The notes: a model not told the origin generated them from the letters alone. Counted from the stretch's first letter, positions 8,406 to 18,727 are shown. The stretch is 64,000 nucleotides of DNA from Erythrobacter sp. (GCA_019739335.1 CP073261.1:744001-808000), one strand, 5' to 3'. A program made the numbers and translations.

Positions 8406-9968
8406 TCAAACGGGAAGCTGACTGAGATCGATCCGAATTACGGGGACAGTATACCTATGAATGTCGGCGGGCAGGGTGATGGCTAGGCTATCAGTGGCCT
8501 GATCGTATGGGCAATCGCCACCCGCGACGAGTTGCACCCGCTCCACCCGCGTACCCGCCGCTGTGCCGATATCTCGCAGCGCCAGCGGTCCCGCCACAGG
8601 ATCGAGCAGCAACGCAAACAGCGCGCCATTCTTCACGGTAAAGCGCACCCCGCCGCCTTCATCCTGCCCAAAGCTTCGCCACGGACGCGAGCCGTAGATC
8701 GCCGCTTCGCCCTCCCGCGCCATCCAGCGGCCAAGATCGCCGAGAATTGCCTGCTCGACGCCGTCCAGCGTGCCATCCCCGCGCACCGGCACCGAAAGCA
8801 GCAGCGTACCGTTTTTCGCCACCACGTCGGCCAGTTGCCGGATCACCCCGCGCGCATCGACATAAGAGCGGTCCCGGTAGCGACCGCGGTTGTAGTGCCA
8901 GTCACCGATGCAAGTAGCGGTCTGCCACGGTTCAGGAAGGATTTGCGTCGCGGCAGAGCGTTCGTGATTGTGCAGCGTGCCTTCGCCGGGGCGGAAGCCC
9001 GCGCTCATCACCCCGCTGAAATAGCCGGTGCGGGCAATTGCCTGGTTGTAGAAATGCGCCGCCGCCATGTGCCCGATTGCACCGAAGGGCAGGTAATGGC
9101 TGTCCTGATAGAGGAAATCGGGCTGGTAGCGTTCGACCAGCTGCATCTGCCGCGCCAGCCAGTGCAGCGCATAGCCGGGATCGCCGGGCGGTTCGCTCTC
9201 CAGCCATTGCCCGCTGTTCGCATCGTGCCAACTCCGCATCGCGGCGGGACTGTCGAGACCGGCAGGCGGCACCATCCGTGGCCCGGTGTAGAGCGCCTGC
9301 GGATCGAGCCCCTCCCATGCCGTGCCGCGCCCGTCTGCAGCAGTCAGGCGGAAGGCATCGTAACGCTCGCCCGCGCGCGGGCCACTCGTGTCATAGCCAT
9401 AGGCGGTCTGCCACCAGTGCCACGCATGGCTGGCGTGGTTGCTGACCCCGAACGGCAGGCCAAGCCGCCGTGCCGCCTGTGCCCAGCCACCGACCAGATC
9501 GCGCATCGGCCCGATGCGGGTGGCGTTCCATTGATGAGTGCTCGGAAACAGGTCGAAATTGTCGTGGTGGCAGGCCATTGCCACCAGAAACCTAGCGCCT
9601 GCGTCGCGGTAGGCACCGAACACCGCGTCCGGGTCCCAGTTCTCCGCCCGCCAGTTGGCGATCACATCGATAAAGCCGCGATCCGCCGGGTGGCCGTAGA
9701 GCTGGCGGTGGTGTGCGGCCTGCTCGTGATCCTCCAGATAGAGATGCCGGCCGTACCAGTCGCCCGCTTCGGGCGCGCATTGGGGGCCCCAGTGTGCCCA
9801 GAGGCCGAGCTTGGCATCGCGGTACCAGTCGGGAACGGTGAAGGCTTCACGCAGGCTCTCGGCAGTCGGCTGCACCGGACCGCTGGCCAGCGCCATCTGC
9901 GCGCGCAGGGCCGCAGGCGCACCGGCAAGCAGTGCCGCAGCTCCGGCCATCATCTCCCTTCGCCGCAT
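8406..9968 (-). CDS. GH29 alpha-L-fucosidase, exported
   Basis: A 520-aa exo-alpha-L-fucosidase expected to release terminal fucose, for example from fucosylated xyloglucan. The N-terminus MRRREMMAGAAALLAG is Tat-like with a short signal ending near ALRAQ. GH29 landmarks are GLWAHWGPQCAPEAGDWYG, ACHHDNFDLFPS, FGVSNHASHAWHW and the catalytic Asp D289 in PDFLYQDS, equivalent to PDLLYFDG in relatives. Later, LADVVAKNGTLLLSVP marks the end of the barrel, followed by a C-terminal beta domain. The frame continues upstream to 10142, but GGGAGAGATC before the ATG at 9968 decides the start. It is divergent from the GH35 gene. Confidence 0.9.
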   Translation of the reverse strand: MRRREMMAGAAALLAGAPAALRAQMALASGPVQPTAESLREAFTVPDWYRDAKLGLWAHWGPQCAPEAGDWYGRHLYLEDHEQAAHHRQLYGHPADRGFIDVIANWRAENWDPDAVFGAYRDAGARFLVAMACHHDNFDLFPSTHQWNATRIGPMRDLVGGWAQAARRLGLPFGVSNHASHAWHWWQTAYGYDTSGPRAGERYDAFRLTAADGRGTAWEGLDPQALYTGPRMVPPAGLDSPAAMRSWHDANSGQWLESEPPGDPGYALHWLARQMQLVERYQPDFLYQDSHYLPFGAIGHMAAAHFYNQAIARTGYFSGVMSAGFRPGEGTLHNHERSAATQILPEPWQTATCIGDWHYNRGRYRDRSYVDARGVIRQLADVVAKNGTLLLSVPVRGDGTLDGVEQAILGDLGRWMAREGEAAIYGSRPWRSFGQDEGGGVRFTVKNGALFALLLDPVAGPLALRDIGTAAGTRVERVQLVAGGDCPYDQATDSLAITLPADIHRYTVPVIRIDLSQLPV

Positions 9969-10010
9969 GATCTCTCCCGATTCCAAAAGCGACTTGCAAT
10001 GCATCGCAGC

Positions 10011-10031
10011 TTTGTCATGGTAGCGCAAACA
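10011..10031. promoter_or_regulatory. Operator-like sequence in the GH29/GH35 divergent promoter
   Basis: TTTGTCA (10011-10017) runs straight into TGGTAGCGCAAACA (10018-10031). The latter matches a LacI-type palindrome TGGTAGCGCTACCA at 12 of 14 positions. The arrangement TTGTCA followed by TGGTAGC parallels the minus strand upstream of the TonB receptor. It lies in the 75-nt divergent gap and so could control both transcription units. Confidence 0.4.
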
Positions 10032-10043
10032 TAGGAGAGGAAA

Positions 10044-11663
10044 TTGCGGCTTTTCATCGCTTTTGCTGCCGCTGTCTGGGCACTGCTGGCCCCTGCGCAG
10101 GCGGTGGCGCAGGCTCCGCATTTCGTGGAAGGCCTCGCGCATCCGGCGCTGATCGTCGATGGCGAACCCTTCCTCGCGCTGGGGGTGCAGGCGAACAACA
10201 GTTCGAACTATCCCGCCATGCTCGAGACCGTCTGGCCGGTGATCGAACGGCTACATGCGAACACGCTGCTGATCCCGGTGGCGTGGGAACAGGTCGAGCC
10301 TGTGGAGGGCCAGTTCGACCTGACTTTCCTCGATTCGCTGCTGGAGCAGGCGCGCGACCACGACACGCGGCTGGTGCTGCTGTGGTACGGTGCGTTCAAG
10401 AATACCTCGCCCGCCTATGTGCCCGCATGGGTGAAGCGCGATGGCGTGCGATTCCCCCGGATGCGCCACCCCGATGGCGCTGCTCACTATGCACTGTCTC
10501 CGCATTCGGCCGAAACGCGCGAGGCCGATGCCCGCGCCTTTGCGCAGGTGATGCGGCATCTGGCGCGTAACGATCCGCAGCACACCGTCATCATGGTGCA
10601 GGTCGAGAACGAAAGCGGCAGCTACCGGCTGGCGCGCGATCATGCGCCCGAAGCCGCCGCGCTGTTCGATGCGCCGATACCGGAGGAGCTGGCCTTAGCA
10701 CTCAACATCCCTCGCCAGCCGTGGAGCGCCGCCTTCGGCTCGCGCGCCGAGCAGTTCTTCATGAGCTGGCACATGGCAAGCTACATCGAGACAGTGGCGC
10801 AGGCGGGATTGGCCGAGTGGGAGCTGCCGATCCTCGTCAACGCCGCGCTGGGCAATGCCTTTACCGACGAACACGGCGATGTCGGCCCATCGGGCGGGCC
10901 GAACTGGAACGCGTTGCCGATCTGGCGCGTCGCCGCGCCCAGCGTAGATGCCTATGGCCCCGACATCTACAACCGCGATCCCGCTGCCGTCGCCGCCTTC
11001 CTCGATCACTATGCGGCAGACGGATGGCCGCTGCTGGTGCCCGAAATCGGCAATGCCGCAGAATATGCGCGGTTCGTCTGGCCGACGCTGGGGCGCGGCG
11101 GAGTGCTGTTCAGCCCGTTCGGCATGGATATGTCGGGCTATTCCAATTACCCGCTCGGTGCGAAGGTGCTCGACGAGCCGACTTTAGAAGCCTTTGCCGC
11201 ACCCTATCGGCTGCTTTCCGGTTCGGCGCGCGACTGGGCGCGGATTGCCATCGATCACCCGACCTGGGGCACCGCGCGCGGCAGTGACGGCGCGGACCAG
11301 CAGCAGGTCATGGGCCGCTGGAAAGTGAGCGCGCAATATGCCCGCTGGCAGTTCGGGGAGGACGACTGGACCTTCCTCGACTCCGATCCGCACCCCTTGG
11401 CGGATGTGCCGACCGGGGGCGCGCTGGTTGCGCAGTTGGATGACGACACTTTCCTTGTCACCGGCAACAACGTCCGCGTCCGCTTCGCGCTCGCCGCGCC
11501 AGAGCCGGGCGAAGCGACGCAAGTGATCGAGGCACAGGAAGGCACGTTCGTCGACGGCGAATGGGTGATGCGCCGCCGCTGGAACGGCGACCAGGTCGAT
11601 TACGGCTTCAATTTCGGAGATCAGCCCGTCTGGCTCCGCGTGGAAATGGGGACTTACCAATGA
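10044..11663 (+). CDS. GH35 beta-galactosidase, exported
   Basis: A 539-aa exported beta-galactosidase of the CjBgl35A-like type (xyloglucan-associated), with an extra C-terminal beta domain after about residue 370. The Sec signal ends near AQAVAQ. The acid/base is E190 in QVENE and the nucleophile E334 in LVPEIG. The start is a TTG at 10044, chosen because AGGAG ends seven nt upstream and the signal peptide begins there. The gene overlaps the GH31 start by ATGA. The expected function is removal of beta-1,2-galactose from xyloglucan side chains; activity on other beta-galactosides is possible. Confidence 0.88.
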   Translation: MRLFIAFAAAVWALLAPAQAVAQAPHFVEGLAHPALIVDGEPFLALGVQANNSSNYPAMLETVWPVIERLHANTLLIPVAWEQVEPVEGQFDLTFLDSLLEQARDHDTRLVLLWYGAFKNTSPAYVPAWVKRDGVRFPRMRHPDGAAHYALSPHSAETREADARAFAQVMRHLARNDPQHTVIMVQVENESGSYRLARDHAPEAAALFDAPIPEELALALNIPRQPWSAAFGSRAEQFFMSWHMASYIETVAQAGLAEWELPILVNAALGNAFTDEHGDVGPSGGPNWNALPIWRVAAPSVDAYGPDIYNRDPAAVAAFLDHYAADGWPLLVPEIGNAAEYARFVWPTLGRGGVLFSPFGMDMSGYSNYPLGAKVLDEPTLEAFAAPYRLLSGSARDWARIAIDHPTWGTARGSDGADQQQVMGRWKVSAQYARWQFGEDDWTFLDSDPHPLADVPTGGALVAQLDDDTFLVTGNNVRVRFALAAPEPGEATQVIEAQEGTFVDGEWVMRRRWNGDQVDYGFNFGDQPVWLRVEMGTYQ

Positions 11664-14470
11664 AACTGCGTCTCATCCTTGGCACCAGCCTGCTGGCGCT
11701 GGCCGCTCCCGCCCTTGCCGGAGAAGTCGAGCAAGTCCCGCACGGAATGCTGGTCACCACCGATGCGGGCGAGGAAGTGCGCGTGCTCGCCTATGCCGAC
11801 GGCACCTTCCGGGTGACGGTGGCGGGCGACGTCGACGACGCGGCGCAAAGCCTGATGGTGATCGCCGCCCCGGACGGCGCACCCACTTTTGCCGCAGATG
11901 CCGAATGGGCCAGCCTCACGTCCAGCGGCGGCACGGCAAGGGTCCAGCTCTCCGACGGGCGGCTGATGGTCTTTGACGCCAGCGGCACCCTGCTGCTCGA
12001 CGAACACGCCGCCGCCCGCCAGATCGACCCGGTGGAAATCGAAGGCCAGCAATGGTTCGCCACCCGCGCCCAGTTCAATCGCAGCACCGACGAGGGGCTT
12101 TACGGCCTCGGCCAGCACCAGAATGGCCAGATGAATTACAACGGCGAGGATGTCGAACTCGCGCAGCACAATATGGCGATTGCGGTGCCCTATCTGGTTT
12201 CGACGCGCGGCTTCGGGCTGCTTTGGGACAACAATTCGATCACCCGCGTCGGCGATCCGGAGCCGTACGCACAACTCGCTCTCGACTGGCAAGCGCAGTA
12301 CTATCTCGGCGAGGAATTGGTCGTCACGCAGGCCGAGCCGACGATTAACTATCAGTACATCCGCGATCAGGCGCGCTGGCCTGCCGAGGCAACGGCGGCA
12401 GTAGAAGCCGCCACAACGGGTCAGAACACGCAGGGTAACGCCGTGCAGTCGCAGCGCGTCGTCTGGACCGGCAGCTTCACCCCCGAGCTCAGCGGCACGC
12501 ACAAGTTCCGGCTCTATTCCTCCAGCTATGTTACTGTCACTGCCGATGGCGCGGAAGTGCTCAGCCGCTGGCGGCAGAACTGGAACCCCTGGTATCACAA
12601 TTTCGAACTCGAACTGACCGCGGGCGAGCCAGTAAGCCTGCAAATCGACTGGGAGCCGAACCAGGGCTATATCGCGCTCGAACACGCCGACCCGCTGCCG
12701 GAAGAAGACCGCCACTCGGTCAGCTTCGCCAGCGAGGCGGGGCGCGCGATCGATTACTATGTCGTCCCCGCGCCGACGATGGACGCAGCCATCGCCGGAT
12801 ACCGCCGCCTGACGGGGGCGGCGCCGATGATGCCACGCTGGGCCTTCGGCTTCTGGCAATCGCGCCAGCGCTACGAAACGCAGGACCAGTTGCTCGGTGT
12901 GCTGCGCCAGTATCGCGAGGCGCAGATCCCGATCGACAACATCGTGCAGGACTGGTTCTACTGGCCCGAAAACCAGTGGGGCTGCCACTGCTTCGATCCC
13001 GCGCGCTTCCCCGATCCCGCCGCGATGGTGGAGGCGGTCCACGATATGGACGCGCGGTTCATGATTTCGGTCTGGCCCAAGTTCTATCCCGATACCGCGC
13101 ATGCGCAGGAACTGGCGGCGGAGGGCTACCTCTACCAGCGCCCGCTCGACGCCCAGCAGCGCGACTGGGTGGGGCCGGGCTATGCCAACACCTTCTACGA
13201 TCCCTACACGCAGGAGGCGCGGGACATCTACTGGCGGCAGATGCGTGAGACGCTGCTGCCATTGGGGGTGGATGCCTGGTGGATGGATGCGACCGAGCCG
13301 GACTGGCATTCCAATCTCTCGGTGGAAGAACGGCAGTTCCAGATGACCAGCCCCGCCACCGGCGTGCCCGGCGTGGCGATCTTCAATTCGTACCCGCTCC
13401 CCCATGCCGAAGGCGTGGCCGAAGGCCTGCGCGCGGCGCAGCCCGATACCCGGCCCTTCATCCTCACCCGTAGCGGTTTCGGCGGGGTGCAGCGCGCTTC
13501 AGCCGCGCTCTGGTCCGGCGATGTTGCCGCGCGGTGGGACGACCTGCGGGACCAGATCAGCGCCGGGTTGAACCTCTCGGTCGCGGGCGTGCCGCACTGG
13601 ACGCACGACATCGGCGGCTTCGCGCTCGAAAACCGCTACAGCCAGCAGGACCCGGCGCACCTGCCTGAATGGCGGGAGCTTTACACCCGCTGGTTCCAGT
13701 TCGGCACCTTCAGCCCGCTGTTCCGCAGCCACGGGGAATTCCCGCAGCGCGAAACCCCGATCATCGCCGCCGACGATCCGGCGATGCTCGAAAGCCTCAC
13801 CCACTATCACCGCCTGCGCTACCAGCTGATGCCCTATATCTACACCGTGGCGGCGGGCACTTACTACGACCATGGCACGATAATGCGCCCGCTGGTGATG
13901 GATTTCGAAGCCGACCGGCGCGTTTGGGATATCGACGACCAGTACCTGTTCGGCCCCTCCCTTCTGGTCACGCCCGTTACCGAGTTCGAGGCGCGCGAGC
14001 GGCAGGTTTACCTCCCCGCCGTGGCCGACTGGTTCGATGCTGCCACCGGCGCGCGCGTGCAGGGTGGCCAGGAGATCGCCGTCACCGCACCGCGCGAGCG
14101 GATGCCGCTGTTCGTTCGCGCCGGAGCCATCGTGCCCACTGGACCCGATGTGCAATGGACCGGGGAGAACCCGCAGGGGCCACTGACGATCCATGTCTTT
14201 GCCGGAGTGGACGGCGAGTTCACCCTCTACGAGGATCAGGGCACCGACATGGGCTACACGCGCGGGGAGTTCGTGCGGATACCGCTCAGCTGGGACGAGG
14301 CCACCCGCACCCTGACCATCGGCACGCGCGAAGGCAGCTTCCCCGGCATGGCGCTAGAGCGCGCCGTGTCGGTGGTGTTGCATAATGGCGAAAGCGGCGG
14401 GCCGGTGTTCGAGCGCCCCGCTGTCCGCGCTATCTCCTATTCGGGCGAGGCTGTCGAACTGTCGTTCTGA
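11660..14470 (+). CDS. GH31 alpha-xylosidase with inserted PA14 domain
   Basis: A 936-aa exported GH31 enzyme. The signal peptide ends near APALAG. An N-terminal beta domain runs to about 230, and a PA14 module lies at about 260-360 (GSFTPELSGTHKFRL, VTVTADGAEVL). The catalytic barrel runs from about 385 to 740 and C-terminal beta domains follow. The nucleophile is D543 in WWMDATEPD and the acid/base D621 in LWSGD. PA14 in GH31 is known from xyloglucan alpha-xylosidases such as Cellvibrio Xyl31A, which is why alpha-xylosidase is preferred over alpha-glucosidase. The ATG at 11660 overlaps the GH35 stop, indicating coupling. The 3' end overlaps the convergent permease gene by 34 nt. Confidence 0.88.
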   Translation: MKLRLILGTSLLALAAPALAGEVEQVPHGMLVTTDAGEEVRVLAYADGTFRVTVAGDVDDAAQSLMVIAAPDGAPTFAADAEWASLTSSGGTARVQLSDGRLMVFDASGTLLLDEHAAARQIDPVEIEGQQWFATRAQFNRSTDEGLYGLGQHQNGQMNYNGEDVELAQHNMAIAVPYLVSTRGFGLLWDNNSITRVGDPEPYAQLALDWQAQYYLGEELVVTQAEPTINYQYIRDQARWPAEATAAVEAATTGQNTQGNAVQSQRVVWTGSFTPELSGTHKFRLYSSSYVTVTADGAEVLSRWRQNWNPWYHNFELELTAGEPVSLQIDWEPNQGYIALEHADPLPEEDRHSVSFASEAGRAIDYYVVPAPTMDAAIAGYRRLTGAAPMMPRWAFGFWQSRQRYETQDQLLGVLRQYREAQIPIDNIVQDWFYWPENQWGCHCFDPARFPDPAAMVEAVHDMDARFMISVWPKFYPDTAHAQELAAEGYLYQRPLDAQQRDWVGPGYANTFYDPYTQEARDIYWRQMRETLLPLGVDAWWMDATEPDWHSNLSVEERQFQMTSPATGVPGVAIFNSYPLPHAEGVAEGLRAAQPDTRPFILTRSGFGGVQRASAALWSGDVAARWDDLRDQISAGLNLSVAGVPHWTHDIGGFALENRYSQQDPAHLPEWRELYTRWFQFGTFSPLFRSHGEFPQRETPIIAADDPAMLESLTHYHRLRYQLMPYIYTVAAGTYYDHGTIMRPLVMDFEADRRVWDIDDQYLFGPSLLVTPVTEFEARERQVYLPAVADWFDAATGARVQGGQEIAVTAPRERMPLFVRAGAIVPTGPDVQWTGENPQGPLTIHVFAGVDGEFTLYEDQGTDMGYTRGEFVRIPLSWDEATRTLTIGTREGSFPGMALERAVSVVLHNGESGGPVFERPAVRAISYSGEAVELSF

Positions 14471-15747
14471 AGCACCTTCGGTTTCGAACCCGACAGAGCA
14501 TACCAGATGATATAGACTTCGCAGGCGACCGTCAGCCAGAAGCTGTTCTGTAAGCCGTAGGCGTCTGCCAGCATTCCCTGGACGAACACCAGCGCGCCGC
14601 CGGCAATCGCGGTGATGAGGAGGCCAGAGCCTTCTTCGGTCAGCGGTCCCAGCCCCTTGATGCCCATCGCGAAGATCGCCGGAAACATGATCGAGTGGCC
14701 GAGACCGACCAGAATGAGGCACCACATCGCGATCGGCCCCTGCAATGTGGACGCGCCCACCATCACGATCAGCGCGAACAGCGCGAAGGCCGCCAGCGTC
14801 TTGTCCGCCGGGAAGCGGCCCAAGATGTAGCTGCCTGCAAACCGTCCGACCATCATCCCGCCCCACATCAGGGCCAGGTATTGTGCTGCCTCGGCGGGTG
14901 TGATGGCAGCGATTTCGGGCAGCACGGCGAAGTTGATGAACAGGTTTGCAACCCCGATTTCGGCAATCAGGTAAATGAAGATCGCCGGAACACCGAACAC
15001 GAGGTTGCGGTGGTTCCACAGCGAAAGCTTCTTGCGCTCTTCGCGCGCCACCCGGTTGGTGGCGGAGCCCAGTGCAGGCAGCTTCGAGCGCCAGATGACC
15101 ACCGCGATGATCACCAGCACCACCGCCACCATGATATAGGGCAGTTCGGTGGCCTGCGCATCCGCCAGCCGCTGCGCCTGGGTCAGCTCGGTTCCTTCGA
15201 GCGAAGTCCCGCCGATCGTGCGGCTGAGGATCAGGTAGCCGCCGAAATAGGGCGCCAGGAATGTGCCGAGCGAATTGAACGCCTGCACCAGCGTCAGGCG
15301 GCTCTCGCTGCTTTCGGCAGGGCCGATCACCGCGACATAGGGGTTGGCTGCGACCTGCAGCAGCGTGATCCCGCTGGCGATCACGAACAGGGCGAACAGG
15401 GTGACGCCATAGGACGGAAGCTGCGCCGCGGGCACCATGCACAGTGCGCCGAGCGCCATGACCACCAGCCCGACGATGATTGCCTTCTTGTATCCGATCC
15501 GCTCGATCAGGAAGGCGCTCGGCATCCCCATCACCCCGTAGGCGATGAACCACACGCTCTCGATCAGGGTGGTCTGGGTGTAGCTCAGTTCGAACACGCT
15601 GCGCAGGTGCGGCAGCAGCGTGCCGTTGATGACGGTGATGAACCCCCACATGAAGAACAGCGTGGCCAGCAGCGCCAGCGCGGGCTTGTAGTTGAAACCT
15701 GCCGCGCTTCCCGCAGCAGTTGCACCCGATTGCGGCATCACGGCCAT
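14437..15747 (-). CDS. FucP/GluP-type MFS sugar permease
   Basis: A 436-aa inner-membrane transporter with about 12 membrane helices. Family signs are [20 protein letters not shown] near the N-terminus, [15 protein letters not shown] and [13 protein letters not shown], all characteristic of the fucose/glucose/galactose:proton symporters. It would carry monosaccharides released in the periplasm into the cytoplasm; fucose, galactose or glucose are possible. The ATG at 15747 was chosen over an in-frame TTG six nt upstream because GGAGGG then lies at proper spacing. It is divergent from the dehydratase operon, sharing a 113-nt intergenic region with an operator-like sequence. Confidence 0.88.
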   Translation of the reverse strand: MAVMPQSGATAAGSAAGFNYKPALALLATLFFMWGFITVINGTLLPHLRSVFELSYTQTTLIESVWFIAYGVMGMPSAFLIERIGYKKAIIVGLVVMALGALCMVPAAQLPSYGVTLFALFVIASGITLLQVAANPYVAVIGPAESSESRLTLVQAFNSLGTFLAPYFGGYLILSRTIGGTSLEGTELTQAQRLADAQATELPYIMVAVVLVIIAVVIWRSKLPALGSATNRVAREERKKLSLWNHRNLVFGVPAIFIYLIAEIGVANLFINFAVLPEIAAITPAEAAQYLALMWGGMMVGRFAGSYILGRFPADKTLAAFALFALIVMVGASTLQGPIAMWCLILVGLGHSIMFPAIFAMGIKGLGPLTEEGSGLLITAIAGGALVFVQGMLADAYGLQNSFWLTVACEVYIIWYALSGSKPKVLQNDSSTASPE

Positions 15748-15783
15748 CCTCAAATCCCTCCCCGACGCGGCTTGCGTTCTCGC

Positions 15784-15799
15784 TATTTGTCGGAGTATT
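15784..15799. promoter_or_regulatory. Operator-like motif between permease and dehydratase
   Basis: TATTTGTCGGAGTATT (15784-15799) differs from the 26795-26810 copy (TATTTGTCAGAGTAAT) at only two positions. It lies 40 nt upstream of the permease ATG and about 60 nt upstream of the dehydratase ATG, so a bound repressor could control both directions. The GntR/FCD protein at 20648-21415 or the LacI protein are candidates; neither is proven. Confidence 0.45.
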
Positions 15800-15846
15800 G
15801 GAGCCGAAGGTCAGCGTCAAGCCACGCTGCGGAGGGAAGACATTTC

Positions 15847-15864
15847 ATGAATGGCAAATCATGA
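15847..15864 (+). CDS. Possible five-codon leader peptide (MNGKS) coupled to dehydratase
   Basis: GGAGGG (15831-15836) is followed ten nt later by ATG AAT GGC AAA TCA TGA. The TGA shares ATGA with the dehydratase start at 15861. The dehydratase ATG itself has its only strong Shine-Dalgarno 24 nt away, too far for normal use. Ribosomes could therefore load at the mini-ORF and re-initiate on the dehydratase. It could also be chance; no homologue can be expected for so short a peptide. Confidence 0.35.
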   Translation: MNGKS

Positions 15865-17645
15865 CTGGCAAATTGCGCAGCCGCGCCTGGTTCGACAATT
15901 CCGAGAACGTGGACATGACCGCGCTCTATCTCGAGCGGTACCTCAACTTCGGCCTCAGTCTGGCCGAATTGCGCGGCGACAAGCCGATCATCGGCATTGC
16001 CCAGACCGGCAGCGACCTATCCCCCTGCAACCGCCACCATCTGGTGCTGGCCGAGCGAGTGCGCGAAGGGATTCGCGAAGCAGGCGGGATCGCGCTAGAA
16101 TTTCCCGTCCATCCGATCCAGGAAACCGGCAAGCGGCCCACGGCGGGGCTCGATCGCAATCTCGCCTATCTGGCGCTGGTCGAACTGCTCTACGGCTATC
16201 CGCTCGACGGCGTGGTGCTCACCACCGGTTGCGACAAGACCACGCCCGCCTGCCTGATGGCAGCGGCAACGGTGAACATTCCCGCCATCGCCCTGTCAGT
16301 CGGGCCGATGCTTAACGGATGGCACAAGGGCGAGCGGACCGGATCGGGCACCATCGTCTGGAAAGCGCGCGAACTGCTCGCCGCGGGCGAGATCGACGAC
16401 GAAGGGTTCATCAGGCTGGTCGCGAGCAGCGCGCCGTCCACCGGTTATTGCAACACGATGGGCACGGCCACAACGATGAATTCGCTGGCCGAAGCGTTGG
16501 GCATGATGCTGCCCGGCAGCGCCGCGATCCCGGCGCCCTACCGGGACCGGCAGGAAGTGGCCTACCTTACCGGCAAGCGGATTGTCGAAATGGTGGCAGA
16601 GGACCTGAAGCCCTCCGACGTGATGACCCGCGAAAGCTTCCTTAACGCCATCGTCGTCAACTCGGCCATCGGCGGATCGACCAATGCGCCGATCCACCTC
16701 GCGGCTCTGGCGCGGCATCTGGGAGTCGAGCTGGACCTGACAGACTGGCAGGAACACGGCCACCGCGTGCCGCTGCTCGTCAATCTCCAGCCCGCGGGCG
16801 AATATCTGGGCGAGGACTACTACCGCGCGGGCGGAGTTCCGGCGGTAGTGGCCGAACTGATGCGCGCCGGGCTGATCCACGAAGACGCGAGCACGGTGAA
16901 CGGGCGCACCATCGGCGAGAACTGCCGCAGTGCCCAGATCGAAGACCCGCGCGTGATCCGCACGATGGCCGAACCGCTGGTGCAGGATGCGGGCTTCATC
17001 GTCCTCTCGGGCAACCTGTTCGACGCGGCGATCATGAAGACCAGCGTTATCGGAGAGGAATTCCGCAACCGCTATCTCTCCGATCCCGATGATCCCGAAG
17101 CTTTCGAAGGCCCGGTGGTGGTGTTCGATGGGCCGGAGGATTACCACCGCCGGATCGACGATCCCGCAATGGGAATTACCGACCGGCACATGCTGATCAT
17201 GCGCGGCGCGGGGCCGGTCGGCTATCCCGGCGCGGCGGAAGTGGTGAACATGCGAGCGCCTGCCTACCTGCTCAGCGAAGGCGTCCACGCGCTGCCGTGC
17301 ATCGGTGACGGGCGGCAATCGGGCACCTCGGCAAGCCCTTCGATCCTCAACGCTTCGCCCGAAGCGGCGGTGGGCGGCCCGCTGGCGCTGGTGCAGACGG
17401 GGGACCGGCTGCGGATCGACCTGGCGCGCGGTGAAGTGAACTTGCTGGTGGGTGCGGACGAGCTGGAGCGGCGGCGAAGTGCGCTCGATGCAGCGGGCGG
17501 CTTTGCCTATCCGCCTTCGCAGACCCCGTGGCAGGAAATCCAGCGGCGGCTGGTGGGCCAGCTCGATGCCGGGGCAATTCTCGAAGGCAGCGAGGCCTAT
17601 CAGCGGATTGCCCAGACGCGGGGATTGCCGCGCGACAATCATTGA
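15861..17645 (+). CDS. IlvD/Edd-family sugar-acid dehydratase (galactonate/arabonate/xylonate type)
   Basis: A 594-aa Fe-S dehydratase that converts an aldonate to its 2-keto-3-deoxy acid in the cytoplasm. [22 protein letters not shown] and [18 protein letters not shown] are typical of the pentonate/hexonate branch related to Rhizobium L-arabinonate dehydratase. Cluster-ligand cysteines appear in [21 protein letters not shown] and [10 protein letters not shown]. With galactose dehydrogenase and KDPGal aldolase in the locus, galactonate is the likely main substrate, but this branch also acts on arabonate, fuconate or xylonate, which xyloglucan side chains would supply. The start is the first ATG matching the family N-terminus; the frame is open further upstream. 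Confidence 0.88.
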   Translation: MTGKLRSRAWFDNSENVDMTALYLERYLNFGLSLAELRGDKPIIGIAQTGSDLSPCNRHHLVLAERVREGIREAGGIALEFPVHPIQETGKRPTAGLDRNLAYLALVELLYGYPLDGVVLTTGCDKTTPACLMAAATVNIPAIALSVGPMLNGWHKGERTGSGTIVWKARELLAAGEIDDEGFIRLVASSAPSTGYCNTMGTATTMNSLAEALGMMLPGSAAIPAPYRDRQEVAYLTGKRIVEMVAEDLKPSDVMTRESFLNAIVVNSAIGGSTNAPIHLAALARHLGVELDLTDWQEHGHRVPLLVNLQPAGEYLGEDYYRAGGVPAVVAELMRAGLIHEDASTVNGRTIGENCRSAQIEDPRVIRTMAEPLVQDAGFIVLSGNLFDAAIMKTSVIGEEFRNRYLSDPDDPEAFEGPVVVFDGPEDYHRRIDDPAMGITDRHMLIMRGAGPVGYPGAAEVVNMRAPAYLLSEGVHALPCIGDGRQSGTSASPSILNASPEAAVGGPLALVQTGDRLRIDLARGEVNLLVGADELERRRSALDAAGGFAYPPSQTPWQEIQRRLVGQLDAGAILEGSEAYQRIAQTRGLPRDNH

Positions 17646-17659
17646 GGGGAGCAGAGCGG

Positions 17660-18727
17660 ATGCGTCAGATATTCACGTTGGCCATTGTAGCGCTGGCGGC
17701 GCTGGCCGCGCCCGCCGCCGCGCAGGTGGCGACCGACCGGCCCGCCGTGATAGCAGGTGCCGAGCCGGTTCGGGTCGAGACAATCTCGGTCCATTCGGAC
17801 TTCATCGCCGGCAACCTCGAAGGCAATTCGGCGGAGCGCGAAGTCTTCGTCCTGCTCCCGCCGAGCTACGACCGCGAGCCGGAGCGGCGCTATCCCGTCG
17901 TCTATGCGCTGCACGGCTTCTGGATCGATGCGCGCCAGTGGATGGGCGAAATCCATATGCCGCAGACCGCCGAGGGCGCTTTCGCCAGCGGCGTGCCGGA
18001 AATGATCGTGGTGCTGCCGAGCAGCAAGACCCGCCATCTCGGATCGTTCTACGCTTCTGGCCAGACAGTCGGCAATTTCGAGGAATTTATCGCCAGCGAG
18101 CTGGTCGCGCACATAGACGCCAACTACCGCACCATCGCCCGGCGCGAAAGCCGCGGGCTGGTCGGCCATTCGATGGGCGGCTACGGCGCGACCCGAATCG
18201 GGCTGCGCCATGCCGACGCTTTCGGCGCGCTCTACGTGATGAGCCCCGGCGGTCTCACCCCGCGCGGGGCGAGCATTCCCGCGCCCGAACTGGTCGAGCG
18301 GCTCTATGCCATCGACGCGGTGGAAGACCTCGCCGACCTGCCGAACGAAGTGCGCGGGTTGCTGGCCTCCTCGGCGGCGCTCGCGCCCAATCCAGACAAC
18401 CCGCCGCTGTTCCTCGATTTCCCGTTCGACGAAGCGGGCGTGGCACGGCCCGACATCGTGGCGAAGCTGACCGCAAACGCCCCACTGGCCTTCATCGACC
18501 AGCACATCGACGATCTGCAAAGCTATGCCGCCATCGCGCTGGATGTGGGCGACGCGGATTTCCTGATTGCCGACGCGCAGGCGCTCCACACGGCGCTCGA
18601 CCGCTACGGCATAGTGCACCAATTCGAAATCTACGCAGGCGATCACACCAACCGCCTCGGCTTCCGGATGCAGGACCATGTGCTGCCGTTCTTCGGCCAG
18701 CATCTCGAATTTGGCGCAGAGCAATGA
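17660..18727 (+). CDS. Exported alpha/beta-hydrolase esterase (esterase D / CE1-like)
   Basis: A 355-aa exported serine esterase with a signal peptide ending at AAPAAAQ. The nucleophile is S171 in GHSMGGYGA. The oxyanion region is YPVVYALHGFW and a C-terminal GDHTNR supplies the likely catalytic His. The family includes S-formylglutathione hydrolases, feruloyl and acetyl esterases. Export and neighbourhood suggest deacetylation of mannan or xyloglucan, or removal of feruloyl groups from arabinose; the sequence cannot decide. AGGGGAG precedes the ATG at 17660. It follows the dehydratase by 14 nt and overlaps GH27 by ATGA. Confidence 0.82.
   Translation: MRQIFTLAIVALAALAAPAAAQVATDRPAVIAGAEPVRVETISVHSDFIAGNLEGNSAEREVFVLLPPSYDREPERRYPVVYALHGFWIDARQWMGEIHMPQTAEGAFASGVPEMIVVLPSSKTRHLGSFYASGQTVGNFEEFIASELVAHIDANYRTIARRESRGLVGHSMGGYGATRIGLRHADAFGALYVMSPGGLTPRGASIPAPELVERLYAIDAVEDLADLPNEVRGLLASSAALAPNPDNPPLFLDFPFDEAGVARPDIVAKLTANAPLAFIDQHIDDLQSYAAIALDVGDADFLIADAQALHTALDRYGIVHQFEIYAGDHTNRLGFRMQDHVLPFFGQHLEFGAEQ

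Noticed and set aside
8532..10034. 500-aa open frame on the plus strand
   Set aside because: Antisense of the GH29 fucosidase, without domain signatures.
11654..13405. 583-aa open frame on the minus strand
   Set aside because: Antisense of GH31; no family motif, while GH31 has its nucleophile and acid/base intact.
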